NCBI RefSeq assembly: GCF_030731045.1
Contig: NZ_JAVALS010000012.1
Coordinates: forward strand, 23,217 to 87,216
DNA: 64,000 nt
Source: Arthrobacter horti
GTDB taxonomy: Bacteria > Actinomycetota > Actinomycetes > Actinomycetales > Micrococcaceae
Direction of reading: 5' to 3'
The translations under genes and the position numbers were made by a program. Each line of letters begins with the position of its first letter. Within the stretch, counting starts at the first letter, position 1. Under the pieces are notes generated by a model. That model did no database searches and was not told the DNA's origin. It was given only the letters and a program-made list of their open reading frames with translations. This document shows, one piece after another, positions 8,695 to 17,867 of this stretch.

Positions 8695-9549
8695 TCAGTG
8701 CTTCAGGAGCCTGCGCAGCAGCACGGCGAATGCCGTGCCGGCGGCCACCGCGACGGCGATGGGCTTCCAGCGGCGGGCGAGCTCCTCACCCAGGCCGCCG
8801 GATTCCTCCGAGGAGGACGTGAACTGCGCGAAGCGCTGCTGGGCGCTCTCCTTGACCGCCTCGGCGCGGCCCTTGGCGTCCTCCACGAACGCCTGAGCCT
8901 GGCTCTTGACGTCCAGCTGGGCCCCGAGCTCGTCGCGGATGCCGGTGAGGTGGACGCGGCGCTCGGCCAGACGGGCCAGCAGCTGCTCCTGCGTGGGGGC
9001 GGGCCCCTCTTCGGCGAGCTTCTGCTCCGCCTTCGCCTTCGCTTCGGCGGCGGCCTTGGCCTTCGCCTCCTCCTTGGCCTTCGCCGCGGCCTCATAGGCC
9101 GGCGACCCGGGTTCCAGGATGCTGGCGTCGAAGGCGCTGCCTTCCTTCACGATGCCCAGGTCGTGCTTGATGCCGCGGATGGTCTGCGCCGGCATGATCG
9201 GCATGGCCTTCTTGAGCTTGCGGAGGCCGAACAGGGCACCGATCCCGGCGATGATCAGGAACGCCGCGGAGACGATCAGCGCCGCCAGCCAGGCGGGCAT
9301 CACCGTGGCCAGGCCCATGATCGCGGCGACCACCAGGGCGATGACCAGGAGTCCCACGAAGACGAGCGCCGCGACTAAGCCCGCGGTCGCGACACCCAGC
9401 TGGACGCCCTTGCCTTTGAGCTCCAGCTGCGCCAGGGAGATCTCGTCCTGGATCTGACGCGGCAACAGCTGGGCCGCGCTGCGGGCCGTTCCCGGGAGGG
9501 CCTTGAGGCTTGCCTGTGGCCGTGCATTGCTCGCATGGCGTCCGCTCAT
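8695..9549 (-). CDS. Actinobacterial Holin-X (Phage_holin_3_6) / DUF3618-like membrane protein
   Basis: About 284 aa starting at ATG 9549, which has GAGG at proper spacing; the open frame extends to 9600 but without better signals. The N half has two long hydrophobic helices (about residues 45-75 and 85-115), typical of the Holin-X family. An Ala/Lys/Glu-rich stretch (KAKEEAKAKAAAEAKAKAE) predicts a charged helix, then RDELGAQLDVKSQA resembles DUF3618 and a final helix near WKPIAVAVAAGTAFAVLL ends the protein. Despite the name these are chromosomal envelope proteins with no proven lysis role. Confidence 0.78.
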   Translation of the reverse strand: MSGRHASNARPQASLKALPGTARSAAQLLPRQIQDEISLAQLELKGKGVQLGVATAGLVAALVFVGLLVIALVVAAIMGLATVMPAWLAALIVSAAFLIIAGIGALFGLRKLKKAMPIMPAQTIRGIKHDLGIVKEGSAFDASILEPGSPAYEAAAKAKEEAKAKAAAEAKAKAEQKLAEEGPAPTQEQLLARLAERRVHLTGIRDELGAQLDVKSQAQAFVEDAKGRAEAVKESAQQRFAQFTSSSEESGGLGEELARRWKPIAVAVAAGTAFAVLLRRLLKH

Positions 9550-9756
9550 GAGTTTCGCCTCACATCGACTCGACGGGTCATGGTCCGTGACCGGGGTCAC
9601 GCAAGGCCGCGGACCGAGCTGTCAACAGGCGGTCCCGCCTGGGACAAAACTATCATTGCGGCGCTCACCCGGGCCCGGCGCCCGGCCGTGTTCACCTGCG
9701 TTCACGTGGACGGGAGGAGGCTGAGCATCCTTCCACGGCCCGGGTCCGCCCATAAA

Positions 9757-10992
9757 ATGACAGGGGTGACCGCTCCGACCCTTGCCCCCGAGACCACCAT
9801 GCCCCGGCGGCAGAAGATCACTTACGTCCTGATCCTGGGCGCCCTGACGGCGCTGGGTCCGTTCACGATCGATCTCTACCTGCCGGCCTTCCCCGCCATC
9901 CAACGGGACCTGGGCGTCGGTCAGGCGGCGGTCCAGCTGACTCTCACGGGAACCACGGTGGGTTTCGCGCTGGGACAGCTCTTCGTGGGGCCGCTGAGCG
10001 ACAAGGTGGGCCGGAAAGCCCCGCTCATCTGCGCCACCGCTCTGCACATCCTGGCTTCCCTGGGTGCCTCCTTCTCCCACGACATCGTTCTGCTCGGCGT
10101 GTTCCGCGTCCTGATGGGCATCGGTGCCGCCGGAAGCGGCGTGGTGTCCATGGCGATGGTCCGGGATCTGTTCTCCGGCTTCGCCATGGTGCGCATGTTC
10201 GCCGCGATGGCACTGGTCAACGGCCTGGCCCCGGTGCTGGCTCCCGTCATCGGCTCCCAGCTGCTCCTCCTGACGGCCTGGCCTGGCATCTTCGATTTCC
10301 TGGCCGGTTACGGCGCCCTGGTCATGGTGGCGTGCCTGTTCCTGGTCCGCGAGACGCTCCCGCCGGAGAAGAGGAGCACCGGCGGAACCGGCGTGCTGGC
10401 CAATTACCGCATCCTGTTCCGGGACCGGATCTTCGTGGGCATCCTGGTCATGGCGGGCATGAACTTCGCCGGGCTCTTCGCCTACCTCTCGGCCTCGCCG
10501 TTCCTGTTCGAGAAGCTCTACGGCTTCACCCCGCAGCAGTATGGCCTCCTGTTCGGCATCAACTCGCTCGGGATCGTGGCCGGTGTCCAGACCAGCTCGC
10601 GGCTCATCCGGCGTGTGGGCCCGCAGTGGATCCTGGCCGTCGCCACGGTGGGACAGGTCCTGGCCGCCCTGGCCATCATCATCACGACGCTCGCCGGCGG
10701 CGGGCTCCCGGGGCTCGCCATCCCCCTGTGGTTCTACATCCTCTGCACGGGCTTCTGCTTCCCCTGCAACCAGGTGCTGGCACTGGTGCCGCATGGCGAA
10801 CGCGCCGGCACCGCGGCCTCCCTCCTGGGCGTGAGCACCTTCCTCACGGCCGGCCTCCTCTCCCCCGTGGTCGGCTTGCTGGGCACCGGCTCCGCGGTCC
10901 CCATGGCGGGGGTGATGATCTCCTGCATCGGGGTGGGCATCCTCAGCCTCTGGCTGGTGGTCCGCCCGCGTACGGTTCCTCCCCTCGCCTGA
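9757..10992 (+). CDS. Bcr/CflA family multidrug MFS transporter
   Basis: About 411 aa, 12 membrane segments. The start KITYVLILGALTALGPFTID and LYLPAFPAIQRDLG, and the loop motif FVGPLSDKVGRKAPL between helices 2 and 3, are characteristic of Bcr/CflA proton-driven drug exporters. The open frame reaches back to 9535, but those 74 codons overlap the divergent Holin-X gene and are not membrane-like; ATG 9757 or GTG 9766 is the better start. Divergent from the Holin-X gene, with the intervening 200 bases holding both promoters. Confidence 0.85.
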   Translation: MTGVTAPTLAPETTMPRRQKITYVLILGALTALGPFTIDLYLPAFPAIQRDLGVGQAAVQLTLTGTTVGFALGQLFVGPLSDKVGRKAPLICATALHILASLGASFSHDIVLLGVFRVLMGIGAAGSGVVSMAMVRDLFSGFAMVRMFAAMALVNGLAPVLAPVIGSQLLLLTAWPGIFDFLAGYGALVMVACLFLVRETLPPEKRSTGGTGVLANYRILFRDRIFVGILVMAGMNFAGLFAYLSASPFLFEKLYGFTPQQYGLLFGINSLGIVAGVQTSSRLIRRVGPQWILAVATVGQVLAALAIIITTLAGGGLPGLAIPLWFYILCTGFCFPCNQVLALVPHGERAGTAASLLGVSTFLTAGLLSPVVGLLGTGSAVPMAGVMISCIGVGILSLWLVVRPRTVPPLA

Positions 10993-11015
10993 AACGCGGC
11001 ACGTAGGCTGGAGGC

Positions 11016-11315
11016 GTGAACAACGACGACGGCCGGCGCACCACCCGCTTCCCCGCCCTCGGCGCATGGCGCCGTCGTGCCTCCCGGGTTCCGGGTGCGC
11101 TGCGGCGGGCGCTGGCTCCCTGGGCGCAGCGGCAGGCCCCGGAGAGGAAGCCGCACCGCAATGGGCGGGGCTTGTTCGTGGGGGCCGTGCTGGGCGGGAT
11201 CCTGGGGTACTTCGCGGGACGGGCCATCGGACAGGCTGCCTGGGGCATCGTGCTGGGCGGACTCATCGGTGCCGCGGTCCTGTACCGGCTCAATCCGGGA
11301 CCGCGCCGGAAGTAG
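11016..11315 (+). CDS. Small glycine-rich membrane protein, unknown function
   Basis: A 99-aa protein read from GTG 11016, 23 bases after the exporter stop. The first 50 residues are Arg-rich and polar; residues 52-92 hold two short hydrophobic helices rich in small residues (GAVLGGILGYFAGRAIGQAA, then IVLGGLIGAAVLY), a glycine-zipper-like hairpin. It ends with a basic tail. No family recognised. Probably a membrane-associated protein of unknown role. Confidence 0.6.
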   Translation: MNNDDGRRTTRFPALGAWRRRASRVPGALRRALAPWAQRQAPERKPHRNGRGLFVGAVLGGILGYFAGRAIGQAAWGIVLGGLIGAAVLYRLNPGPRRK

Positions 11316-11335
11316 GCTTCACGACTCTCGGGCAG

Positions 11336-11380
11336 AGAAAAACCCCTGGTCAGCGGATTCTCATCCACCGACCAGGGGTC
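11336..11380 (-). terminator. Rho-independent terminator of tRNA-Asn copy 1
   Basis: On the minus strand a 10-bp stem (GACCAGGGGT side at 11342-11351, partner at 11370-11379) is followed by TTTTTCTC (complement of 11336-11341). It lies just after the tRNA-Asn gene and has a close twin after copy 2. Confidence 0.85.
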
Positions 11381-11386
11381 CGGTTG

Positions 11387-11459
11387 CTCCTCCTGCTGGA
11401 CTTGAACCAGCAACCCTTCGATTAACAGTCGAATGCTCTGCCAATTGAGCTAAGGAGGA
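11387..11459 (-). tRNA. tRNA-Asn (GTT), copy 1
   Basis: Minus-strand cloverleaf: acceptor TCCTCCT/AGGAGGA, D arm GCTC..GAGC, anticodon stem TTCGA/TCGAA around CTGTTAA (anticodon GTT), T arm GCTGG TTCAAGT CCAGC, discriminator G. CCA is not encoded (CAA follows). Identical over at least 80 bases to the copy at 24197-24269. Confidence 0.96.
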
Positions 11460-11512
11460 TCGAAGCGAGTAAGACGTTATCAGACCTCCCGGCAGATGCG
11501 AAATCGGGGTCT

Positions 11513-12478
11513 TCAGGACTTCTTCTTGCCGGGACGAACACTCCAGAAGAGGAAGACCAGCGCCAGAGCGGAACCCCAGCCCACGAAGGATGCCATCAGG
11601 ACCTCCACGGCACCCAGCCCGGGCCGGGCCGACGGGTGCCAGTAGGCAAGAGCCAGCATGGCGGCGATCCCCAGCGCGAGAAAGCCGAGCACCAGGATCC
11701 ACGTGACGGCGGGTGTGGTCCAGGTCTTCCGGAGGATGCCGTAACTGACCTTCTGCGCCACGTTCTGGTGGGACGGCGAGCCGTCCAGAATCCGCGAGGA
11801 ACTGCCGACGGCCAGAATCCAGAGGGGCAGGCACAACAGGCCCATCAGCGCATCCGCGCCTCCCATCCCCGGCGATGAACCCCAGAACGCCAGCAGGGCC
11901 GCGCAGATCACCCCGCCCCAGGCCAGGAATCCCAGTGCCAGGTACGGTCCCTGGAGCGCCACCGGCCACTTCCGCAGGGACGGGCGCAGGCTCTCCCGGT
12001 AGTCCGCAGCGGACAGGGCCATATCCGATTCGGCTTCCTCCCGGCTCCGGGATCGGAGAAAGCCGCTGGTGTCCGGTTCCAGGGTCGGCATGCCGCCCGC
12101 CACCCTTGCCGAATCGGCGATGAGCTTGTCGCGGCGCTGACGGTAGTCCTCCAACGCGGCCTGGTACTCGGGAGAGCCCGGGGTCAGCCCCCTGAAATCC
12201 ACGAACGGCTTCTCGGCTGCGACCGGCTCCAGCTTGCCCCAGCCCAGACGGTACAGCCACACGATCACCGCCGCGAAGAGGGCGATGCCGATCAGCCTCC
12301 CCATCCCGGAGAACACGTTGACCGAGCCATCGGCCAGACCGCTCACCACGGTGATCACCACCCCGGCCAGGGACGGGACTCCGATCACCGTGAGGATGAT
12401 GGCCACGGACAGCGCGATGCCGTTGCGGCGCCGCTTGAACCGGGGTTTGGCCTGTGGAGAAGTTCGTTCCGGCACCAC
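11513..12478 (-). CDS. Membrane protein of unknown function
   Basis: A 321-aa protein I do not recognise. Two hydrophobic helices lie near residues 22-45 and 60-78, then a polar cytoplasmic-looking region of about 90 residues with FRGLTPGSPEYQAALEDYRQRRDKL (predicted helical), then four or five further helices from about residue 165 to the end and a KKKS tail. It lies between tRNA-Asn copy 1 and the divergent nitrate genes, with no link to nitrate metabolism visible. Confidence 0.72.
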   Translation of the reverse strand: MVPERTSPQAKPRFKRRRNGIALSVAIILTVIGVPSLAGVVITVVSGLADGSVNVFSGMGRLIGIALFAAVIVWLYRLGWGKLEPVAAEKPFVDFRGLTPGSPEYQAALEDYRQRRDKLIADSARVAGGMPTLEPDTSGFLRSRSREEAESDMALSAADYRESLRPSLRKWPVALQGPYLALGFLAWGGVICAALLAFWGSSPGMGGADALMGLLCLPLWILAVGSSSRILDGSPSHQNVAQKVSYGILRKTWTTPAVTWILVLGFLALGIAAMLALAYWHPSARPGLGAVEVLMASFVGWGSALALVFLFWSVRPGKKKS

Positions 12479-12669
12479 GGCGTTCCTTTCACTTGCGATC
12501 GCCCCCCCTGGCTGCTGTCGGTCCCATCATGCACCACGCGCGGACCAGGGCGGCGACGTGGCCGCCGTTCCCCGCGCGCGCCGCCACCTCCCGTGTCCGG
12601 CATGTTGCCGGCGCGTGTCCCCGTGTTTCCTTCTCCTCACGGCCGCCACGTACGCCGGATGAGGTGATC

Positions 12670-12723
12670 GTTACCGGCCTGTCACGGCCCGCACGGCCCG
12701 CGGAAACACCCGGCTCTTAGCGT
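12670..12723 (+). promoter_or_regulatory. Candidate GlnR-type operator and promoter of narK-nasA
   Basis: Five-base half-sites GTTAC (12670), GTCAC (12681), CACGG (12692, poor) and GAAAC (12703) recur every 11 bp, the pattern of actinobacterial GlnR a/b sites. Ten bases after GAAAC comes TAGCGT (12718-12723), a plausible -10. The nirB promoter has the same GAAAC-N10-TAGGCT layout. The rest of the 282-base gap from 12479 shows nothing else. Confidence 0.5.
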
Positions 12724-12760
12724 GGAAGGCAGACCCGGAACCGACCCTCTGGAGGCCGCC

Positions 12761-14176
12761 GTGAACACCCCCGTAGACAGTCCTGTGACCTTCCTGGAAA
12801 CGCACCGACCCGCCACGTCCGAGTTGCGTTTCCGCGCCGGCCGCTGGATCGACGGCTGGAATCCCGAGGACCCCACCCAATGGGCCCACGACGGCGGGCG
12901 CATCGCCCGGCGGAATCTGCGCTGGTCCATCTTCGCCGAGTTCCTGGGCTTCGTGGTCTGGCAGCTCTGGACCATCGTGGTGGTCCAGCTCCCGGCAGCC
13001 GGCTTCCATCTGGACACCGGCCGGCTCTTCTGGCTCATTTCGATGCCGAGCCTGGTGGGCGCCACGCTCCGCATCCCGTACACCTTCATGGTGCCCCGCT
13101 TCGGCGGCAGGAACTGGACAGTCGTCTCCGCCCTTCTGCTCCTGCTCCCGGCACTCGGCCTGGCCGCCGTCGTCTCCAACCCGGCCACCCCCTACGGGGT
13201 CCTGCTGCTCATGGCTGGCCTGGCCGGGCTCGGCGGCGGGAACTTCGCCAGCTCCATGGCGAACATCACCTTCTTCTACCCGGCCAGGCGCAAGGGCTGG
13301 GCGCTGGGACTGAACGCCGCGGGCGGGAATCTGGGCGCCGCCGTCGCACAGCTCGCCGTACCCGTCGCCGTGAGCGTCACCGCCGCGCTGACCGTGGGCG
13401 CGCCGTCGCTCGCCGTCGCGGGCCTGATGTGGGTGCCCCTGATCCTGCTGGCGGCCTGGGGCGCCTTCCGGCGCATGGACAACCTCTCCCACGCGAAGGG
13501 TGACGTCGCAGGAACCCTCGCCGCGCTCAAGGAGCCGCAGCTGTGGGTGCTGGCGTTCCTCTACATCGGGACGTTCGGGTCCTTCATCGGCTTCTCCGGG
13601 GTGTTCCCCAAACTGATCAAGGACCTCTTCCCCGCCTATTCGAGCTTCGCCGTCGGCGCGGCCGCCCTGTCCCTGTCCTTCCTGGGCCCGCTCGTCGGCT
13701 CCCTGACCCGCCCGTACGGCGGACGTCTGGCCGACCGCTTCGGCGGGGCCCGTATGACCACGGTCTCGTTCGCCGTCATGGCCCTCGCCACGGGCGCCGT
13801 CATCCTCACGCTGCCGCTGCGGAACTTCTGGCTCTTCCTGGCGCTTTTCCTGATCCTGTTCGCGGCGAGCGGCGTGGGGAACGGCTCCACCTACCGCATG
13901 ATCCCGGCGGTCTTCGCCCACTCCAGCCGTGCGGCCAGGGCCGGAGCCTCGCCGGCCGGAACCGCCCGCCTGGCGTCCGCCGCCCTGGGCCTGGTGTCCG
14001 CGATCGGCGCGTACGGCGGATTCCTCATCCCCCAGCTGCTCGGCGCGTCGGCGAGCACCGCCGGATCCTACCTCCCCGCCTTCCTGGGCTTCGTGGCCGC
14101 CTATCTGCTCATGATGGCCGTGACCTGGGCGTGCTACCTGCGGCGCACGGGCCGCACCGTCCCGGTGGAGGTGTGA
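12761..14176 (+). CDS. narK: Nitrate/nitrite MFS transporter, NarK/NasA-transporter type
   Basis: About 471 aa from GTG 12761, preceded by GGAGG; an upstream in-frame GTG at 12722 overlaps the promoter and is less likely. Twelve membrane segments. The nitrate/nitrite porter signature region is present as LMAGLAGLGGGNFASSMANI followed by FFYPARRKGWALGLNAAGGN, with Gly-rich helices and conserved Arg residues that bind nitrate in NNP proteins. It leads the operon narK-nasA-reductase with a 2-base gap to the next gene, so it is the nitrate importer of the assimilatory pathway. Confidence 0.92.
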   Translation: MNTPVDSPVTFLETHRPATSELRFRAGRWIDGWNPEDPTQWAHDGGRIARRNLRWSIFAEFLGFVVWQLWTIVVVQLPAAGFHLDTGRLFWLISMPSLVGATLRIPYTFMVPRFGGRNWTVVSALLLLLPALGLAAVVSNPATPYGVLLLMAGLAGLGGGNFASSMANITFFYPARRKGWALGLNAAGGNLGAAVAQLAVPVAVSVTAALTVGAPSLAVAGLMWVPLILLAAWGAFRRMDNLSHAKGDVAGTLAALKEPQLWVLAFLYIGTFGSFIGFSGVFPKLIKDLFPAYSSFAVGAAALSLSFLGPLVGSLTRPYGGRLADRFGGARMTTVSFAVMALATGAVILTLPLRNFWLFLALFLILFAASGVGNGSTYRMIPAVFAHSSRAARAGASPAGTARLASAALGLVSAIGAYGGFLIPQLLGASASTAGSYLPAFLGFVAAYLLMMAVTWACYLRRTGRTVPVEV

Positions 14177-14178
14177 CG

Positions 14179-16305
14179 ATGACCGCCACCCACTGCCCCT
14201 ACTGCGCCCTCCAGTGCGCCATGACGCTCACCCCGTCCGCGGGTGACACCCCGGTGGAGATCGCCGGGCGGGACTTCCCCACCAACCGCGGCGGACTCTG
14301 CCGGAAAGGCTGGACCGCCGCCGAGCTGCTGAACCACCCCGAGCGGCTGAGCTCGCCTCTGATCCGCGGCGACGACGGCGCGCTGCGGCCGGCGTCCTGG
14401 GAAGAAGCTCTGGAGCGGGTCGCCTCCGGCATCCGGACCGTGCAGGACCGTCACGGGCGGGACGGCGTGGGCGTGTTCGGCAGCGGCGGCCTGAGCAATG
14501 AGAAGGCCTACCTCCTGGGGAAGTTCGCCCGTGTGGCGCTGCGGACCTCACGGATCGACTACAACGGCCGGTTCTGCATGTCCTCCGCGGCGGCCGCCGG
14601 GAACCGGGCCTTCGGCCTGGACCGGGGGCTCCCGTTCCCCCTGGCCGATCTGGACACCGCGGACACCGTGCTGCTGCTCGGCTCGAACGTGGCCGAGACC
14701 ATGCCACCGTTCGTTCAGCACCTGGCCGGGGCCCGTGCGGCCGGTGGCCTGATCGTGGTGGACCCCCGCCGTTCCCCCACGGCGCTCCTGACCGAGGACG
14801 GCGCCGGGACCCATCTGGCACCCGCCCCCAAGACGGACCTCATCCTCCTCCTGGGCCTGGCGCACATCTTGGTCAACAGGGGCTGGCTGGATGATTCGTA
14901 CCTGGCCGCGCGGACGTCAGGTGTGGAATCCGTGATCCGTTCCGTGGCCGCCTGGTGGCCGGAACGGGTCCAGGCCGCCACCGGTGTCCCGGCGGACGTG
15001 CTGGTCCGCACGGCCCGGCGCCTGGCGGACTCCGCCCGCACCGGGTCCTGCTACATCCTGACCGGACGCGGGGTGGAGCAGCACAGCGACGGCACGGACA
15101 CGGCCACCGCAGCCATCAACCTGGCGCTCCTCCTGGGCCTGCCGGGCTCCGCGCGCGGCGGATACGGAACTCTGACCGGGCAGGGCAACGGCCAGGGCGG
15201 CCGCGAACACGGGCAGAAATCAGATCAGCTCCCCGGCTATCGCAAGATCACCGACCCCGCGGCGCGCGCCCATCTCGCCACGGTATGGGGTGTCCGGGAA
15301 GAGGAGATCCCCGGTCCCGGCGTGCCCGCCGTGGAACTCCTGAGCACCCTCGGGCTGCCCGGCGGCGTCCACGCCCTCCTGGTGCACGGCGCCAACCCGG
15401 CCGTCTCCGCCCCCGACGCCGCGGCTGTCCGGGAAGGTCTGGACCGTCTGGACCTCCTGGTGGTCTGCGACTTCTTCCCATCCGAGACCGCCCGGCAGGC
15501 CGATGTGGTGCTCCCCGTCCTCCAGTGGGCCGAAGAGGAGGGCACCATGACGAACCTGGAAGGCAGAGTCCTGCGCCGCCGTCGTGCGCTGCGGCCGCCG
15601 GAGGGGGCACGGTCCGAGCTCTGGGTGCTCCACCGGCTGGCCGCCCTCCTCGGAGTGCCGGGCGGCTTCCCCACGGAACCGCGAGAGGCGTTCGAGGAAC
15701 TCCGCCGCGCCTCCGCCGGCGGCCTGGCCGACTACTCCGGGATCAGTTATGAGCTGCTGGATTCCGGGGCCGAGGTCCACTGGCCGTACCCGGCCGGTGG
15801 CGGCGGCACCCCACGGCTCTTCCGCGAACGCTTCGCCCACCCGGACGGACGGGCCAGGCTGGTGGCGGTCCGGCCCGCCGTCATCCCGGACGGCGCCGCG
15901 GCTCTGGGCCGGGACGAGTTCCATCTGGCCACCGGACGGCTGCTGGAGCACTATCAGTCCGGCGCCCAAACCCGCCGGGTCACGGCCCTCCTGGAGGCGC
16001 AGCCGGAGCCGCGCCTCCAGATCCACCCGGCATCCGCCGCACGTCTCGGCATCATGGACGGTGCTCCGGTGCGTGTCCGCCGGAGCGGGACCGGCCCCTT
16101 CGCGCCGCGGCTCCTGTGCCGGGCGGAGGTGACCACCTTCATCCGGCTGGACACGGTCTTCGCACCGTTCCACTTCGCGGACGGCGCCTCCGCCAATCAG
16201 GTGACGGAGGCCGTCACGGATCCGGTCTCCGGGATGCCGGAGTTCAAGACCACGCGCGTCCGCATCGAACCGGTGGCGGCATCGAGCGAAGGAGTCACCG
16301 GATGA
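14179..16305 (+). CDS. nasA: Assimilatory nitrate reductase, molybdopterin catalytic subunit
   Basis: A 708-aa molybdenum enzyme reducing nitrate to nitrite in the cytoplasm. C6, C9, C13 and C41 (CPYC..C, GGLCRKG) bind a [4Fe-4S] cluster; C133 in NGRFCMSSA is the expected Mo ligand of the bis-MGD cofactor. Further family blocks are GQGNGQGGREHGQK and LPVLQWAEEEGTMTNLEGR. The C-terminal dinucleotide-binding domain follows after about residue 570. ATG 14179 is chosen over a longer upstream frame that runs inside narK. It overlaps the electron-transfer flavoprotein gene by ATGA. No bound BFD domain, so that partner supplies electrons. Confidence 0.94.
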   Translation: MTATHCPYCALQCAMTLTPSAGDTPVEIAGRDFPTNRGGLCRKGWTAAELLNHPERLSSPLIRGDDGALRPASWEEALERVASGIRTVQDRHGRDGVGVFGSGGLSNEKAYLLGKFARVALRTSRIDYNGRFCMSSAAAAGNRAFGLDRGLPFPLADLDTADTVLLLGSNVAETMPPFVQHLAGARAAGGLIVVDPRRSPTALLTEDGAGTHLAPAPKTDLILLLGLAHILVNRGWLDDSYLAARTSGVESVIRSVAAWWPERVQAATGVPADVLVRTARRLADSARTGSCYILTGRGVEQHSDGTDTATAAINLALLLGLPGSARGGYGTLTGQGNGQGGREHGQKSDQLPGYRKITDPAARAHLATVWGVREEEIPGPGVPAVELLSTLGLPGGVHALLVHGANPAVSAPDAAAVREGLDRLDLLVVCDFFPSETARQADVVLPVLQWAEEEGTMTNLEGRVLRRRRALRPPEGARSELWVLHRLAALLGVPGGFPTEPREAFEELRRASAGGLADYSGISYELLDSGAEVHWPYPAGGGGTPRLFRERFAHPDGRARLVAVRPAVIPDGAAALGRDEFHLATGRLLEHYQSGAQTRRVTALLEAQPEPRLQIHPASAARLGIMDGAPVRVRRSGTGPFAPRLLCRAEVTTFIRLDTVFAPFHFADGASANQVTEAVTDPVSGMPEFKTTRVRIEPVAASSEGVTG

Positions 16306-17837
16306 ACACCCCGGAACGGATCGTCGTGCTGGGCTACGGCCCCGTCGCCGCACGGTTCCTGGACGCGATGCGCCCGCTGGCCGCCGCGGGCCTGGTGGAG
16401 GTCACCGTGCTCGGTGAGGAGAAGGATGCCGCTTACAACCGCGTGCTCGTCGCCGATCTCGGAGTGGGCCGCGCATCCCGCGGGTCGCTGGACCTGTCCG
16501 ATCCCGACGAACTCGCCGCGGACGGGATCCGGGTGCTGCTCGGCGTCCGCGCACAACGCGTGGACCGGAGCCGGCGCCTGGTCCACGCGGCTGATGGCTC
16601 GCGGCTCCCCTACGACCGGCTCGTCCTCGCCACGGGAGCCCGCGCCACGGTCCCCAACCTCACGGGCCTCAATCCGGACCCCTTGCACCCTGTCCTCCCG
16701 GAGGGCGTCACCGCACTCCGGGACCTCGCCGACGCCGCCCGGCTGCGCGCCGCCGTCGACGGCCGCAAGCGGGTGGTGGTGCTGGGAGGCGGTGTCCTCG
16801 GCCTGGAAGTGGCGCTCGCCGCCGCCGAGGAAGGCGCTCACGTCACCGTGGTCCACCATGGCGACCGTCCGATGGGCCGCCAGCTCGACGCCGGCTCCGG
16901 CGCCACGCTCTCCGCCGCCCTCCGGCGGCAGGGTCTGCAGCTCGTCCCCGGCGCCCGCGCCACGGGTCTCACGACGGCCGACGACGGCGCGTTCCGGGCA
17001 CTGGCACTCGCGGACGGCACGCTCGTGGAGGGTGAGCTGCTGGTGCTCGCATGTGGGGCACGGCCCCGCACGGAACTGGCCGAGGGGGCGGGCCTGGCGG
17101 TCGGCCGGGGCGTCCTGGTGGATCATTCCCTCCGCGCGCTGCACACCGGGCACGTGTTCGCGATCGGCGACTGCGCCGAGGTCCGCTGTCCCGACCCTTC
17201 CTGTGCCGTGTGCCAGGCGTCCGCCGGACCGAGCGGGCTCATCGCCCCCGGCTGGCGCCAGGCGGACAGGCTGGCGGCGTCGTTCACGGCACGGCTCCTG
17301 GGCACCGTGGCACCTGCGCCCCTGCCGGAGGAGAAGCCCGGTGTCATCCTGCTCAAGGCCACGGGCGTGAACCTCGCCGCTGCGGGGGACCTCCAGGCGG
17401 ATCCCTGGGACGCCATGGACCCCGGCGCGCCGCTTGAGGTGTCCCTGTGGGCGGACCCCGCCCAGGGCCGCTACGTGAAGATGTGCACGCGGGACGGGGC
17501 ACTGGCCGGATTCGTCGCCCTGGGGATGTCCCGTGCGGCGGCGGAGCTGACCCTGTTGTTCGGAAGCGGCGGGGAGCTGCCCGCAGACCGTTCCGTGCTG
17601 CTGCGGCTGGACGGTCCGGACGGATCCCTGGGCCGGCCGGGCACCTCCGCCGGCCCGGAGTCGGTGCTGTGCCGGTGCGCGGGCGTCAGCCGTGGCTCCG
17701 TGCAGGCCGCCGTGACCGCGGGATGCGGCACCGTGGAGGACGTGGCCCGGGCCACGAAGGCCGGGACCGGCTGCGGTGGCTGCAAGGACTCCGTGCGGGA
17801 GCTGATCGAGGAGTATTTCGCCCCGACGGCGGTCTGA
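16302..17837 (+). CDS. FAD-dependent NAD(P)H oxidoreductase with C-terminal BFD [2Fe-2S] domain, nitrate reductase electron-transfer subunit
   Basis: A 511-aa flavoprotein. The N-terminal FAD motif IVVLGYGPVAARFLDAM and the NAD-binding motif VVVLGGGVLGLEVALAAAEEG place it in the NirB-N-terminal/rubredoxin-reductase group. Near residues 455-500 a bacterioferritin-associated-ferredoxin-like domain carries four Cys (CRCAG...GCGGC) for a [2Fe-2S] cluster. This matches the NasB/NasC reductase that feeds NasA. The start overlaps the nasA stop (ATGA). It is homologous to the N half of the NirB encoded 1.4 kb downstream. Confidence 0.87.
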   Translation: MNTPERIVVLGYGPVAARFLDAMRPLAAAGLVEVTVLGEEKDAAYNRVLVADLGVGRASRGSLDLSDPDELAADGIRVLLGVRAQRVDRSRRLVHAADGSRLPYDRLVLATGARATVPNLTGLNPDPLHPVLPEGVTALRDLADAARLRAAVDGRKRVVVLGGGVLGLEVALAAAEEGAHVTVVHHGDRPMGRQLDAGSGATLSAALRRQGLQLVPGARATGLTTADDGAFRALALADGTLVEGELLVLACGARPRTELAEGAGLAVGRGVLVDHSLRALHTGHVFAIGDCAEVRCPDPSCAVCQASAGPSGLIAPGWRQADRLAASFTARLLGTVAPAPLPEEKPGVILLKATGVNLAAAGDLQADPWDAMDPGAPLEVSLWADPAQGRYVKMCTRDGALAGFVALGMSRAAAELTLLFGSGGELPADRSVLLRLDGPDGSLGRPGTSAGPESVLCRCAGVSRGSVQAAVTAGCGTVEDVARATKAGTGCGGCKDSVRELIEEYFAPTAV

Positions 17838-17867
17838 GGAGCTGCGGCGTGAGGACGCCGGGCTCCG

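Noticed and set aside
8695..9549. Phage holin implying a prophage
   Set aside because: Holin-X proteins are ordinary chromosomal envelope genes in actinobacteria, and no phage structural, lysis or integrase genes are nearby.
9535..9756. N-terminal extension of the Bcr/CflA exporter
   Set aside because: These codons overlap the divergent Holin-X start and encode no membrane segment; ATG 9757 fits the family length.
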